The translations under genes and the position numbers were made by a program. A DNA stretch of 9,311 nt from the NCBI GenBank assembly GCA_012797505.1, contig JAAZOZ010000190.1:1-9311 (forward strand). Direction: 5' to 3'. Position 1 is the first letter of the stretch. Each line of letters begins with the position of its first letter. Below the pieces are notes generated by a model. The model saw nothing but the letters and a program-made list of their open reading frames with translations. It was not told where the DNA came from and searched no databases. This document shows positions 1-6,366 of the stretch, one piece after another. This DNA is from Smithella sp. Its GTDB lineage: Bacteria > Desulfobacterota > Syntrophia > Syntrophales > Smithellaceae.

Positions 1-780
1 CCTGAATCCGACACCGGCGTCCTGCTCATTCACGGATTGATGGCGGCGCCGGCGGAAGTCCGCGAGTGGGCGGAATTTCTGCGCGCCAGGGGCCTGACCG
101 TTTACGCGCCCCGATTGTCGGGTCACGGAACATCCTCCGGAGATCTTTCGACGCGCAACGCGAACGACTGGCTGTCTTCGGTTGACCGCGGCCACGCCCT
201 TCTGAAAACCTGCTGCGCCAAAATCCTGGTGGCCGGTTTTTCCACCGGCGCCGGCCTCGCGCTGCAATCCGCCATCCTCAAACCTCGTGATTTCGAGGCG
301 GTGATCGCCGTCAGCGCACCCCTTCGGTTTAAAAGCTTTTCATCGAGGTTTGCCGAGCTTCTGCACGGGTTCAATCTTCTCTGCGCCAATCTGGGCATGG
401 ATCGCCTGGCCGTGAAGTTCATGAAGAACGACGCGGACAATCCCCACATTAATTATCTCCTTTGCCCGGTCAGCTCTTTCGTGCAGGTTAAAAAGCTGAT
501 GAGAAGCGTCGGACGGAGGCTGGCCGACATTCAAATTCCGGCGCTGATTCTCCAGGGTCGGCAGGACCCCAAGGTCGCCCCGAAAAGCGGGCCTGCCATC
601 TATGAGCGCCTGGGCGCGCATCAGAAGCGCTTCGCCTGGATTGAGTTTAACCGGCATGGCATTGTCCTCGGCCCCATCGCGCGGGAAGTTTTTAAAGAAG
701 TGGAGTCTTTCCTGGGCGCCTGCCGCCTGATCGATTCCCCGAAGCAGCGCAATGCCAGGATTGGACAGGCCCAAAAGTAG
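1..780 (+). CDS. Alpha/beta-hydrolase, carboxylesterase or monoacylglycerol-lipase-like (5' partial)
   Basis: The reading frame is open from base 1, so the start codon lies upstream of the window. The first visible residues form the beta-strand plus His-Gly oxyanion-hole motif (GVLLIHG, His codon at 31), normally about 20-40 residues into such proteins, so little is missing. The nucleophile elbow GFSTG has its Ser at 241-243. The acid is probably Asp at 565-567 (LQGRQDPKV) and the base His at 655-657 (NRHGIVLG), giving a complete Ser-Asp-His triad in the usual order. The family hydrolyses carboxylic esters such as short acyl esters or monoacylglycerols; the substrate cannot be told here. No signal peptide can be judged because the N-terminus is absent. 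After the last helix a polar tail of about 20 residues ends at a TAG that belongs to a hairpin repeat starting at 777, so the native C-terminus may have been altered by that insertion. Confidence 0.88.
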   Translation, partial: PESDTGVLLIHGLMAAPAEVREWAEFLRARGLTVYAPRLSGHGTSSGDLSTRNANDWLSSVDRGHALLKTCCAKILVAGFSTGAGLALQSAILKPRDFEAVIAVSAPLRFKSFSSRFAELLHGFNLLCANLGMDRLAVKFMKNDADNPHINYLLCPVSSFVQVKKLMRSVGRRLADIQIPALILQGRQDPKVAPKSGPAIYERLGAHQKRFAWIEFNRHGIVLGPIAREVFKEVESFLGACRLIDSPKQRNARIGQAQK

Positions 781-827
781 TGCGGGGTTTTAACCCCGCC
801 ATTCGCGGACATAAATGTCCGCACTAC
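777..827. repeat. Two-armed REP-like element A (GTAG hairpin pair)
   Basis: The outer stem GTAGTGC (777-783) pairs with GCACTAC (821-827). Inside are two hairpins: stem GCGGGGTT/AACCCCGC (782-789 with 792-799) and stem GCGGACAT/ATGTCCGC (805-812 with 815-822). Each arm has GTAG at its foot, the left arm on the plus strand and the right arm on the minus strand, as in REP/inverted-REP pairs (BIMEs). The left 23 bases recur exactly at 4496-4518. The TAG inside GTAG is the stop codon of the upstream hydrolase. No T-run follows, so this is not a classical terminator. Confidence 0.85.
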
Positions 828-846
828 ATTTACAACCTTCCAGCCC

Positions 847-911
847 GATGATGGTGCGTGGCGTTAGCGGCGCCGGGTTTAGAGGGGCTGAAACACCGCA
901 CAACAATCATC
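847..911. repeat. Degenerate Y-shaped palindromic element
   Basis: An interrupted outer stem is formed by GATGAT (847-852) with ATCATC (906-911) and GTGCG (854-858) with CGCAC (897-901). It encloses two weak hairpins, GGCG/CGCC (860-863 with 871-874) and GTTT/AAAC (877-880 with 891-894). The layout resembles the neighbouring two-armed repeats, but the sequence is different and GTAG is absent. It may be an old, decayed relative or a separate family. Confidence 0.45.
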
Positions 912-919
912 TCTGGTGA

Positions 920-945
920 GAACAAAGGGTTGCAACCCCTTGTTC
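920..945. repeat. Imperfect 26-base palindrome
   Basis: GAACAA (920-925) pairs with TTGTTC (940-945), and GGGTTGCAACCC (927-938) is self-complementary; the only mismatch is A926 against C939. No T-run follows. It lies between the hydrolase gene and the promoter of the next gene. It could be a dispersed repeat, a transcript-end hairpin or a dimeric-protein binding site; the sequence alone does not decide. Confidence 0.6.
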
Positions 946-980
946 CAGTCTGCTGTTCAGCATTCTTTTTAATATTCATT

Positions 981-1009
981 TTGACCGGATGCTCATTCCG
1001 ATGTAAGAT
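981..1009 (+). promoter_or_regulatory. Probable sigma70-type promoter for the BrkB-CNMP gene
   Basis: TTGACC (981-986, five of six consensus bases) is followed after exactly 17 bases by TAAGAT (1004-1009, four of six). Transcription would begin near 1016, leaving a leader of about 28 bases before the ATG at 1044. This placement is one reason for preferring that start over in-frame codons further upstream. Confidence 0.5.
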
Positions 1010-1043
1010 GCGCCCAAAATACGTCGGCGTCAGGCGGAAATTC

Positions 1044-2573
1044 ATGGCAGAAGGGGAAAAAGACCGGGCGGCTCTTCGAAAGACGCGCAAAGAATCGGTG
1101 CAGATGCGGGCCGCCGGCGCCTGGGACATCGTGTATGACGCCGTCAACAATTTCAGCCTGAACGGCGACGCCAATCAGGCCGCGGCCGTTGCGCTCTACG
1201 CCATCCTGTCCGCCATCCCGCTCTTTATTTTAACCCTCATTGCCGCCGGGTCGTTCTTCAGCTCCAACACCACCCTCCAGACAGACATCGTCGGCGCCGT
1301 TCAGGGATTTCATCCCTATTTTTCCGAAACGCTCCTCCAGCAGGTGGGGCAAATCGAGGGCAAGAGCAAGGTGCTGGGCTGGATCGGCGTCCTGGGCCTC
1401 GTCTGGCTGTCGGCCGCGATCTTCAACGCCGTCGAATCGGCGCTGAACATCATTTTCCGATCCCGGCACAAGCGAAATTATTTTGTTTCCAAACTGATGG
1501 CCATCGCCATGATCCCGGCTGCCTGGATCGTCGGCGGTTTAAGCATCCTGATCACCTATATGGCCACGCTGCTCGCGAAAGAACCGACGGCATCGGCCGA
1601 CGGCCTTTTGCTTTCCCTGACCATGCCGGCGCAAATCGGCCTGCGCTACATCGTCCCCTACCTGATGGTCGTGATTCTGGTCGCATTCGTTTACCGGATC
1701 ATCCCCACGGTGAAAATCCGTCCCTCCGTAGCCCTGGCCGGAAGCGCGATTTTCGCGTTTTTCGTGGAAATCGCCAAACAGCTCTTTACCTGGTACGTAG
1801 CCAATTACACCCGCTATAATGTCATTTTCGGCTCCCTGGAAACCGTTGTGATCCTCGTCATCTGGGTTTTTTACGTGGCGCTGATCTTCCTGTTTTGCGC
1901 GGAGATCATGTCGTCCTTTGAGCGGCGCGACATGCTGCTTTTGGAAAGAGCCTTGCTCAAACCTCATCATTCCCTTCTAAAGGTGGACGCGCGCCTCTTC
2001 CAGAAATTCGGGCGTATTTACGCCCCAGGCGAAGTTGTTTTTAACGAGAACGATGCCGGCAGCGAGATGTTTTATGTGATTTCGGGGCGCGTCCGACTGG
2101 AGCGCGTCGACGGCCGGGTCAAAAAAACGCTGGCGGAAATGGGGCCGGGGCAGTACTTCGGTGAAATGGCGGCGCTCATTGACGTCCGAAGGACCGCAAC
2201 GGCGCGAGCGCTCGAAAACAGCCACCTGGCCGTGATTGACGACCGGACCTTCCAGAACCTGATTCGTGAAAGCCGGGAGGTCGCGCTGGCCATGCTGCGC
2301 GAATTCGCCTCACGCCTGAAAAATTCCAACGCGGCCCTGGAAGAATTCACGCATCGGAGAACGCAGATGCTCATCCTCCTGCAAATTCTCGATCGGCCCA
2401 AAGCCACCGTCGATGAGCACATTGAGCAGATTTCCCGGCTGACCCGAAAAGAGCCGTCCCAAATCAGAAACATTTTTCAGGAGCTTTCCGGACAGGGAAT
2501 CGTCAGGCTCCGGGACAACCGCCCGGACATCGACCGCGACAAAATGTGGTCCATGTTTGACTCCGGAATCTGA
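1044..2573 (+). CDS. BrkB/YihY-family membrane protein fused to a CRP-like cyclic-nucleotide-binding module
   Basis: This is a 509-residue inner-membrane protein in two parts. Residues about 28-295 are a YihY/BrkB domain (once misnamed RNase BN) with about six membrane segments (near 48-72, 110-130, 152-174, 202-221, 228-248 and 265-289) and the family-type C-terminal stretch YNVIFGSLETVVILVIW leading to AEI. Residues about 318-412 are a cyclic-nucleotide-binding (CNMP) beta-barrel with phosphate-binding-cassette features FGEMAALI (372-379) and RRTATA (382-387), so the key Glu and Arg are present. Residues about 435-490 resemble the winged-helix end of CRP-family regulators (RTQMLILLQIL, then ISRLTRKEPSQIRNIFQEL and GIVRLRD), though degenerate. 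BrkB function is poorly defined; transport is often suggested. The start at 1044 is chosen for the weak AGGCGGA site just upstream and the promoter at 981-1009. Alternatives are ATG 1008 and GTG 858; the latter begins inside a repeat. The ligand is unknown. Only 39 bases separate its stop from the diguanylate cyclase start, suggesting co-transcription. Confidence 0.88.
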   Translation: MAEGEKDRAALRKTRKESVQMRAAGAWDIVYDAVNNFSLNGDANQAAAVALYAILSAIPLFILTLIAAGSFFSSNTTLQTDIVGAVQGFHPYFSETLLQQVGQIEGKSKVLGWIGVLGLVWLSAAIFNAVESALNIIFRSRHKRNYFVSKLMAIAMIPAAWIVGGLSILITYMATLLAKEPTASADGLLLSLTMPAQIGLRYIVPYLMVVILVAFVYRIIPTVKIRPSVALAGSAIFAFFVEIAKQLFTWYVANYTRYNVIFGSLETVVILVIWVFYVALIFLFCAEIMSSFERRDMLLLERALLKPHHSLLKVDARLFQKFGRIYAPGEVVFNENDAGSEMFYVISGRVRLERVDGRVKKTLAEMGPGQYFGEMAALIDVRRTATARALENSHLAVIDDRTFQNLIRESREVALAMLREFASRLKNSNAALEEFTHRRTQMLILLQILDRPKATVDEHIEQISRLTRKEPSQIRNIFQELSGQGIVRLRDNRPDIDRDKMWSMFDSGI

Positions 2574-2597
2574 AAAAACCGCGTTTCGGGATGCATC

Positions 2598-2605
2598 AAA
2601 GGAGG
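2598..2605 (+). promoter_or_regulatory. Strong ribosome binding site that decides the cyclase start
   Basis: AAAGGAGG lies just upstream of two in-frame ATG codons at 2607 and 2613. It is 1 base from the first, too close for normal initiation, and 7 bases from the second, which is near ideal. The second ATG is therefore the likelier start. Confidence 0.7.
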
Positions 2606-2612
2606 AATGAAA

Positions 2613-4373
2613 ATGATCCTGCACCCGCGAACACTTCATCGAATCGGTCCATTCATTCTTTGCCTCGTCCTCCTGTGGGCGATCACCGCACAGGCCGGGG
2701 AAGCGCCGCCCATCCGGGTCGGCGGCGCCGTGCCCGCCGTCGAAATCGCTTCGCAGTCCGAATATCTGCTCGATTACTCCGGGCGCTTGCAGTATCAGGA
2801 CATCCTCAGCAGCGGACAACCCTTTCAACGCCACACGAAATATTCCTTTCAGTTCAGCTTTAAAAGAGCAACACTGTGGTTTAAATGCCGCATCGCTCCC
2901 GCCGATTCCGGGGATGAAACGGCGCTGGCCAGCCGCCGCTCCTTTCTGGTTTTCGACAACGCCGCCCTGGGCGCCGTCACGCTCTATGTTCCGGTCATCC
3001 TGGACGGCAAGCCAGACCTCATTGAATTCCATGGAGGATGGCGGCAGGGAGAGAAAAGCCGGGAATTCCCCTTCCTCTACCCGACATTTGTTCTGCCCGA
3101 CAACCTGGATGCGTCCCGTCCGGTGGTCGTCCGGGTCGCCACCCCCTATGCGCTGCAGTTTCGTGCGACGCTTTATACCATCGACGCTTTTCGCAAAATG
3201 AGCTTTGTCCTCTTTCTGATCGTCGGATTTTTCGCCGGCATCCTGATCGCCATGATTCTCTACAATCTGGCCCTGTATCTGTTTATCCGCGACCGTCAAT
3301 ATCTCTTCTACATCACCTATATCGGCTTTTTGCTGCTGTGGCAGTGCGTTCTCGTCGGACTTTTCCAGTATATCTGGCCGCCGCTGGGCGCATTTCTGAT
3401 GTCCGGCATCCCGGTGTTCGCAGCCCTGATGATGATTTTTGCCGTTTCTTTCGGCATTGTCTTTCTCAACACACCGAAAACGGCTCCCCGCCACGACAAA
3501 CTGCTCAAGGGCCTGGCGGTTTTTATAGGGACGATCATTGCGCTGGTTTTGCTGAGACAGTTATGGCTTGGCAATTTGCTGTCCTACCTCTCGGGACAGG
3601 TGGTTTCCGTCGTTCTTTTCACGGCCGCCCTGTCGTCTTTGCGCTCCGGTTTCCGGCCGGCCCTGTTCTACCTCATCGCCTTCGGTGTCTTTCTGCTGTG
3701 CGCTTTCGTCTTCTTTTTCAAATTTTACGGTCTGATCCCCAATAATACCTTCACCATGCACATTGTCATCTTCGGCAGCGCCGCCGAAGCTGTCCTTCTG
3801 TCTTTCGCACTGGGCTACCGTATCCGCATTATGCAGGAGGAAGAAGAGCAGCTTCGCGAGCGGGAACGGGATCTCGAGGCAATCAGCGTCACGGATGAAC
3901 TGACGGGGCTTTTCAACCGGCGTTTCTTGAATCCGGCGCTGGTGAAAAAAACGGCGGCGGCGCGGCGCAGCGGCACGCGATTATCCCTGCTGATGCTGGA
4001 TGTCGATCATTTCAAGGATTTCAACGATACCTACGGACATCCGGAAGGAGACAAGGTGCTGGCGGCCCTGGGCGGGCTGCTGATTCAGACCCTGCGGGAA
4101 GAAGATATCGCTTGCCGCTATGGCGGAGAAGAATTCGTCGTCATCCTCCACAACGCCGACCTGAACGCCGCGATGGAGGCCGCCGAGCGCATCCGGGCCG
4201 GTTTTGAAAAAATATCCTTCCGCCCCGACCCGAAAAAGGAGATTTTCGCGACCGTCAGCATCGGCGCAGCCGAATTGCTGCCGCAGGAAACCCCCGAACA
4301 GCTCCTTTTCCGCGCCGATCAGGCCATGTATCAGGCCAAGCAAACCGGCCGCAACCGGATTTGCAGCGCGTGA
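2613..4373 (+). CDS. Membrane-bound diguanylate cyclase with 7TM-DISM sensor and GGDEF domain
   Basis: This 586-residue inner-membrane sensor enzyme makes c-di-GMP from two GTP. A signal peptide spans residues about 1-28 (ending AQA before GEAPP). A periplasmic ligand-binding region like 7TMR-DISMED2 covers about 40-190, with the typical WFKCRI strand. Seven membrane helices fill about 196-405 (7TMR-DISM_7TM). A short charged coiled coil (EEEEQLRERERDLEA) links to a GGDEF domain at about 423-584. The catalytic signature GGEEF is at residues 504-508, with the metal-binding Asp in LDVDHFK at 463/465. The inhibitory-site motif RxxD (REED, 495-498) sits five residues before GGEEF, so product inhibition is predicted. 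All key residues are intact and the length is normal. DISM receptors are thought to sense periplasmic carbohydrates or other small molecules; the ligand is unknown. The gene follows the BrkB-CNMP gene closely and probably shares its transcript. Confidence 0.93.
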   Translation: MILHPRTLHRIGPFILCLVLLWAITAQAGEAPPIRVGGAVPAVEIASQSEYLLDYSGRLQYQDILSSGQPFQRHTKYSFQFSFKRATLWFKCRIAPADSGDETALASRRSFLVFDNAALGAVTLYVPVILDGKPDLIEFHGGWRQGEKSREFPFLYPTFVLPDNLDASRPVVVRVATPYALQFRATLYTIDAFRKMSFVLFLIVGFFAGILIAMILYNLALYLFIRDRQYLFYITYIGFLLLWQCVLVGLFQYIWPPLGAFLMSGIPVFAALMMIFAVSFGIVFLNTPKTAPRHDKLLKGLAVFIGTIIALVLLRQLWLGNLLSYLSGQVVSVVLFTAALSSLRSGFRPALFYLIAFGVFLLCAFVFFFKFYGLIPNNTFTMHIVIFGSAAEAVLLSFALGYRIRIMQEEEEQLRERERDLEAISVTDELTGLFNRRFLNPALVKKTAAARRSGTRLSLLMLDVDHFKDFNDTYGHPEGDKVLAALGGLLIQTLREEDIACRYGGEEFVVILHNADLNAAMEAAERIRAGFEKISFRPDPKKEIFATVSIGAAELLPQETPEQLLFRADQAMYQAKQTGRNRICSA

Positions 4374-4385
4374 AGCGAGGCCATG

Positions 4386-4410
4386 GGGAACAGTCGCGAC
4401 TGTTCCCTAC
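4386..4410 (-). repeat. REP-like hairpin D (perfect 22-base palindrome plus GTAG)
   Basis: GGGAACAGTCG (4386-4396) is followed directly by its exact reverse complement CGACTGTTCCC (4397-4407), giving a loopless 22-base palindrome. CTAC at 4407-4410 reads as GTAG at the foot of the hairpin on the minus strand. It begins 12 bases after the diguanylate cyclase stop and has no T-run, so it is better seen as a REP-like unit, although it may protect the transcript end. Confidence 0.8.
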
Positions 4411-4440
4411 AGTGAAAAAATAATCAACATCAAACGACAT

Positions 4441-4463
4441 GCGCGCCTGAAGGCACGCACTAC
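4441..4463 (-). repeat. REP-like hairpin C (single arm)
   Basis: The stem GCGCGCC/GGCACGC around a TGAA loop (one C-A mismatch) is followed by ACTAC, which reads as GTAG at the hairpin foot on the minus strand. All 23 bases recur exactly at 4524-4546 as the right arm of element B. No left partner is seen, so this is a solitary arm. Confidence 0.82.
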
Positions 4464-4494
4464 CAGTAAAGCGATGATTAGCGACGTCCTGTAA

Positions 4495-4547
4495 TGTAGT
4501 GCGGGGTTTTAACCCCGCTGATGGCGCGCCTGAAGGCACGCACTACA
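4495..4547. repeat. Two-armed REP-like element B
   Basis: The outer stem TGTAGTGCG (4495-4503) pairs with CGCACTACA (4539-4547). The left inner hairpin (4501-4518) is identical to the left arm of the element at 777-827, and the right inner hairpin (4524-4541) is identical to the single arm at 4441-4463. The element is thus a combination of arms found separately elsewhere in the window, with GTAG at both feet in opposite orientations. Confidence 0.87.
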
Positions 4548-4578
4548 TAAAAAATGATTGCGTCCTTTTTCTAACGGC

Positions 4579-4609
4579 TTGACACGGAAACCATTCTTTG
4601 AAATATACT
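4579..4609 (+). promoter_or_regulatory. Probable promoter of the dehydrogenase operon
   Basis: A perfect -35 box TTGACA (4579-4584) is followed by an AT-rich stretch with TATACT (4604-4609) at a long 19-base spacing, or AATATA (4602-4607) at 17. It lies immediately upstream of the Shine-Dalgarno GGAGGG (4628-4633) and the ATG at 4638, and downstream of the repeat cluster. It would drive the four-gene run 4638-8637. Confidence 0.6.
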
Positions 4610-4637
4610 TCTAAAATTAAAATTTCCGGAGGGCAAA

Positions 4638-5648
4638 ATGAAAGCAGCAGTCCTGCGCGGCGCGAAGGATATTCGAACCGAAACGGTCCCCGATCCCGTC
4701 TGCGCTCCCCACGGCGTCATTGTTAAAGTCAACTCCTGCGGCGTATGCGGCTCCGACCTTCACTGGTATAAAGAGGACGGGCACGAAGGAACCATTTTCG
4801 GCCATGAATTCAGCGGCGACATCGTGGAAGTCGGCAAAAACGTTCAGGGGATCGCCGTCGGCACGCGCTGCACGGCCGTCGGCTTTTCTCCGTGCGGCCA
4901 ATGCTTCTGGTGCAAGCAGGGAAAGGCGCACCGCTGCTCGGCCATGGCGCTTTTGGGCTATCAGTTTCCCGGCGCGATGGCTGAGTATGTCCATGTCCCC
5001 TTCGCGGCCCTGGGACGCAGTGTCTTTCCCCTGCCGGAGGAATTGACCTATGAAGATGCGGCGTCGGTCGAGCCTCTTTCCATTTCCTACTTTTCCGTCA
5101 ACCGCGGCCAGCCCAAAACATCGGATATCGTGGCGGTGATCGGGCTGGGCGTCATTGGACTTTACGCCGTTCAGATCCTCAAGGCCCTGGGCGTGGAAAA
5201 GGTTCTGGCTGCCGGACGGAGGCCATCGCGTCTGGCTGCGGCAAAACGCTGCGGCGCGGATCCGGTCATCGACGCAGCGGCCGAAGACACGCTGCAGGCC
5301 GTCATGCAGGCAACGGATCAACTGGGCGTCAATACCGTCGTGGAATGCGCGGGCAACCAGGCCACTTTCGATCAGGCCGTAGCCATGGCGCGCGGCGGCG
5401 GCAAGATTCTGCTGGTCGGCATTTATGAAGAAGCGCTCCACTGGCAGCCCCTTTCCGTCATCAGCAAGAACCTGACCCTGGTGGGCTGTCTGGGCGGAAA
5501 CTTTCCGGCCGTGATCGAATTGCTGAAAAGCGGCAAAGCGAGCAGCCGGGGAATCATCTCCCATCGTTTTCCCTTAAGCCAGGCCGCGGAAGCTTTTCGG
5601 ACGCAGCTTCAGGATCCGACCGCCGTCAAGGTCATGGTGCAACCCTAA
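4638..5648 (+). CDS. Zinc-dependent medium-chain alcohol/polyol dehydrogenase
   Basis: A complete 336-residue cytosolic medium-chain dehydrogenase of the threonine/sorbitol/butanediol dehydrogenase type, oxidising a secondary or primary alcohol with NAD(P). Catalytic zinc ligands are Cys37 (CGVCGSD), His56-Glu57 (FGHEF) and Glu145 (SVEPL). The structural zinc site has four cysteines at 86, 89, 92 and 100 (CGQCFWC and HRC). The Rossmann fold has GLGVIG at 169-174. The second strand ends AAGRRPSR (191-198) without the acidic residue that usually selects NAD; the two arginines there suggest NADP preference, which is inference. The start is supported by GGAGGG five bases upstream and the promoter at 4579-4609. 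The exact substrate cannot be assigned: galactitol-phosphate, sorbitol, threonine and butanediol dehydrogenases all look like this. The next gene starts 13 bases after its stop, so it heads an operon. Confidence 0.92.
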   Translation: MKAAVLRGAKDIRTETVPDPVCAPHGVIVKVNSCGVCGSDLHWYKEDGHEGTIFGHEFSGDIVEVGKNVQGIAVGTRCTAVGFSPCGQCFWCKQGKAHRCSAMALLGYQFPGAMAEYVHVPFAALGRSVFPLPEELTYEDAASVEPLSISYFSVNRGQPKTSDIVAVIGLGVIGLYAVQILKALGVEKVLAAGRRPSRLAAAKRCGADPVIDAAAEDTLQAVMQATDQLGVNTVVECAGNQATFDQAVAMARGGGKILLVGIYEEALHWQPLSVISKNLTLVGCLGGNFPAVIELLKSGKASSRGIISHRFPLSQAAEAFRTQLQDPTAVKVMVQP

Positions 5649-5661
5649 AAAAAGGCAAAAC

Positions 5662-6366
5662 ATGAACGAACTGTATTTAGCGCACACGGAATTTATCGAG
5701 CGGGACGCCCCGGAGATCCGGGCTTTCGCGCAAAACGCCGTCGGAGACGCGGCAACGCCCCGGGAAAAGGCCGTCAAACTCTTCTTCGCGGTTCGCGACG
5801 GAATCTACTACGACCCCTACCGGATCGATCCCCGGCGCGAAGCGTTCCGGGCGACCACTGTCCTTCGCCAGGGGTACGGTTACTGCGTGACCAAAGCGGT
5901 CCTGCTGGCCGCTCTGCTGCGGTCGCAGGGCATTGCCTGCCGGATTCATCTGGCCGATGTCCGCAATCACCTGACCACCAAACGCCTCAAAGAAGTGATG
6001 AAGACGGACATTTTTTACAATCACGGCTACAATGACGTTTTGCTGGACGGCCGCTGGCTGAAAGTGACGCCGACCTTCAACCTGTCGCTTTGTGAAAAAT
6101 TCAAGGTCAAACCGCTCGACTGGGACGGACAATCCGACGCGGTGCTTCATCCCTTCGACATGGAGGGACGGCGGCACATGGAATACATCAACGACCGCGG
6201 CTCCTTTGACGATCTGCCCTTTGACTTCCTCATCGAAACCTTCATCACCCGTTACAGCGGCTCGATCGAGAACTTTGCAAATCAGGCTGCCAAAACGGGG
6301 CGATTTGAAGAAGAGGCCGAAGACGAGGCCGGAAAACTTTCCGCAAACCAAACACGACCGAAATGA
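5662..6366 (+). CDS. Transglutaminase-like superfamily protein
   Basis: A 234-residue protein without signal peptide or membrane helices. The transglutaminase-like core is seen in order: a helix region with KLFFAVRDGIYYDPYRI, the nucleophile Cys75 in GYGYCVTKAVLLAALLRSQGI, His121 in FYNHGYNDVLLDGRW, and then KVTPTFN where the classical family has an Asp before Pro-Thr. That third triad position is Thr136 here. The Cys and His suggest a thiol hydrolase or amide-transfer activity, but the changed third residue means activity should not be assumed. The C-terminus (about 212-234) is acidic and likely flexible. A weak AAAGG at 5651-5655 precedes the ATG. Its stop overlaps the start of the FAD dehydrogenase gene (ATGA at 6363-6366), so translation is likely coupled and a functional link to that enzyme is plausible. 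The substrate is unknown. Confidence 0.85.
   Translation: MNELYLAHTEFIERDAPEIRAFAQNAVGDAATPREKAVKLFFAVRDGIYYDPYRIDPRREAFRATTVLRQGYGYCVTKAVLLAALLRSQGIACRIHLADVRNHLTTKRLKEVMKTDIFYNHGYNDVLLDGRWLKVTPTFNLSLCEKFKVKPLDWDGQSDAVLHPFDMEGRRHMEYINDRGSFDDLPFDFLIETFITRYSGSIENFANQAAKTGRFEEEAEDEAGKLSANQTRPK

Noticed and set aside
782..822. Intrinsic terminators from the two hairpins after the hydrolase
   Set aside because: Neither stem is followed by a run of T, and both are parts of a two-armed repeat found again elsewhere in the window.
858..1043. N-terminal extension of the BrkB-CNMP protein from GTG 858 or ATG 1008
   Set aside because: The extension from 858 starts within a palindromic element, crosses the 920-945 palindrome and the probable promoter, and has no ribosome binding site. 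The extra residues do not resemble the BrkB family. ATG 1008 overlaps the -10 box and also lacks a ribosome binding site.
2310..3494. Long minus-strand open frame of about 394 codons
   Set aside because: It lies opposite the BrkB-CNMP and diguanylate cyclase genes, whose domains are clearly recognisable, and its translation is a Gly/Asp/Gln/His-rich mixture without any domain. It is a product of GC-rich codon use.
4381..4547. CRISPR array or riboswitch in the repeat cluster
   Set aside because: The repeats are few, face different ways, have different stems and lack regular spacers. The hairpins are self-contained and do not match a riboswitch core I know.
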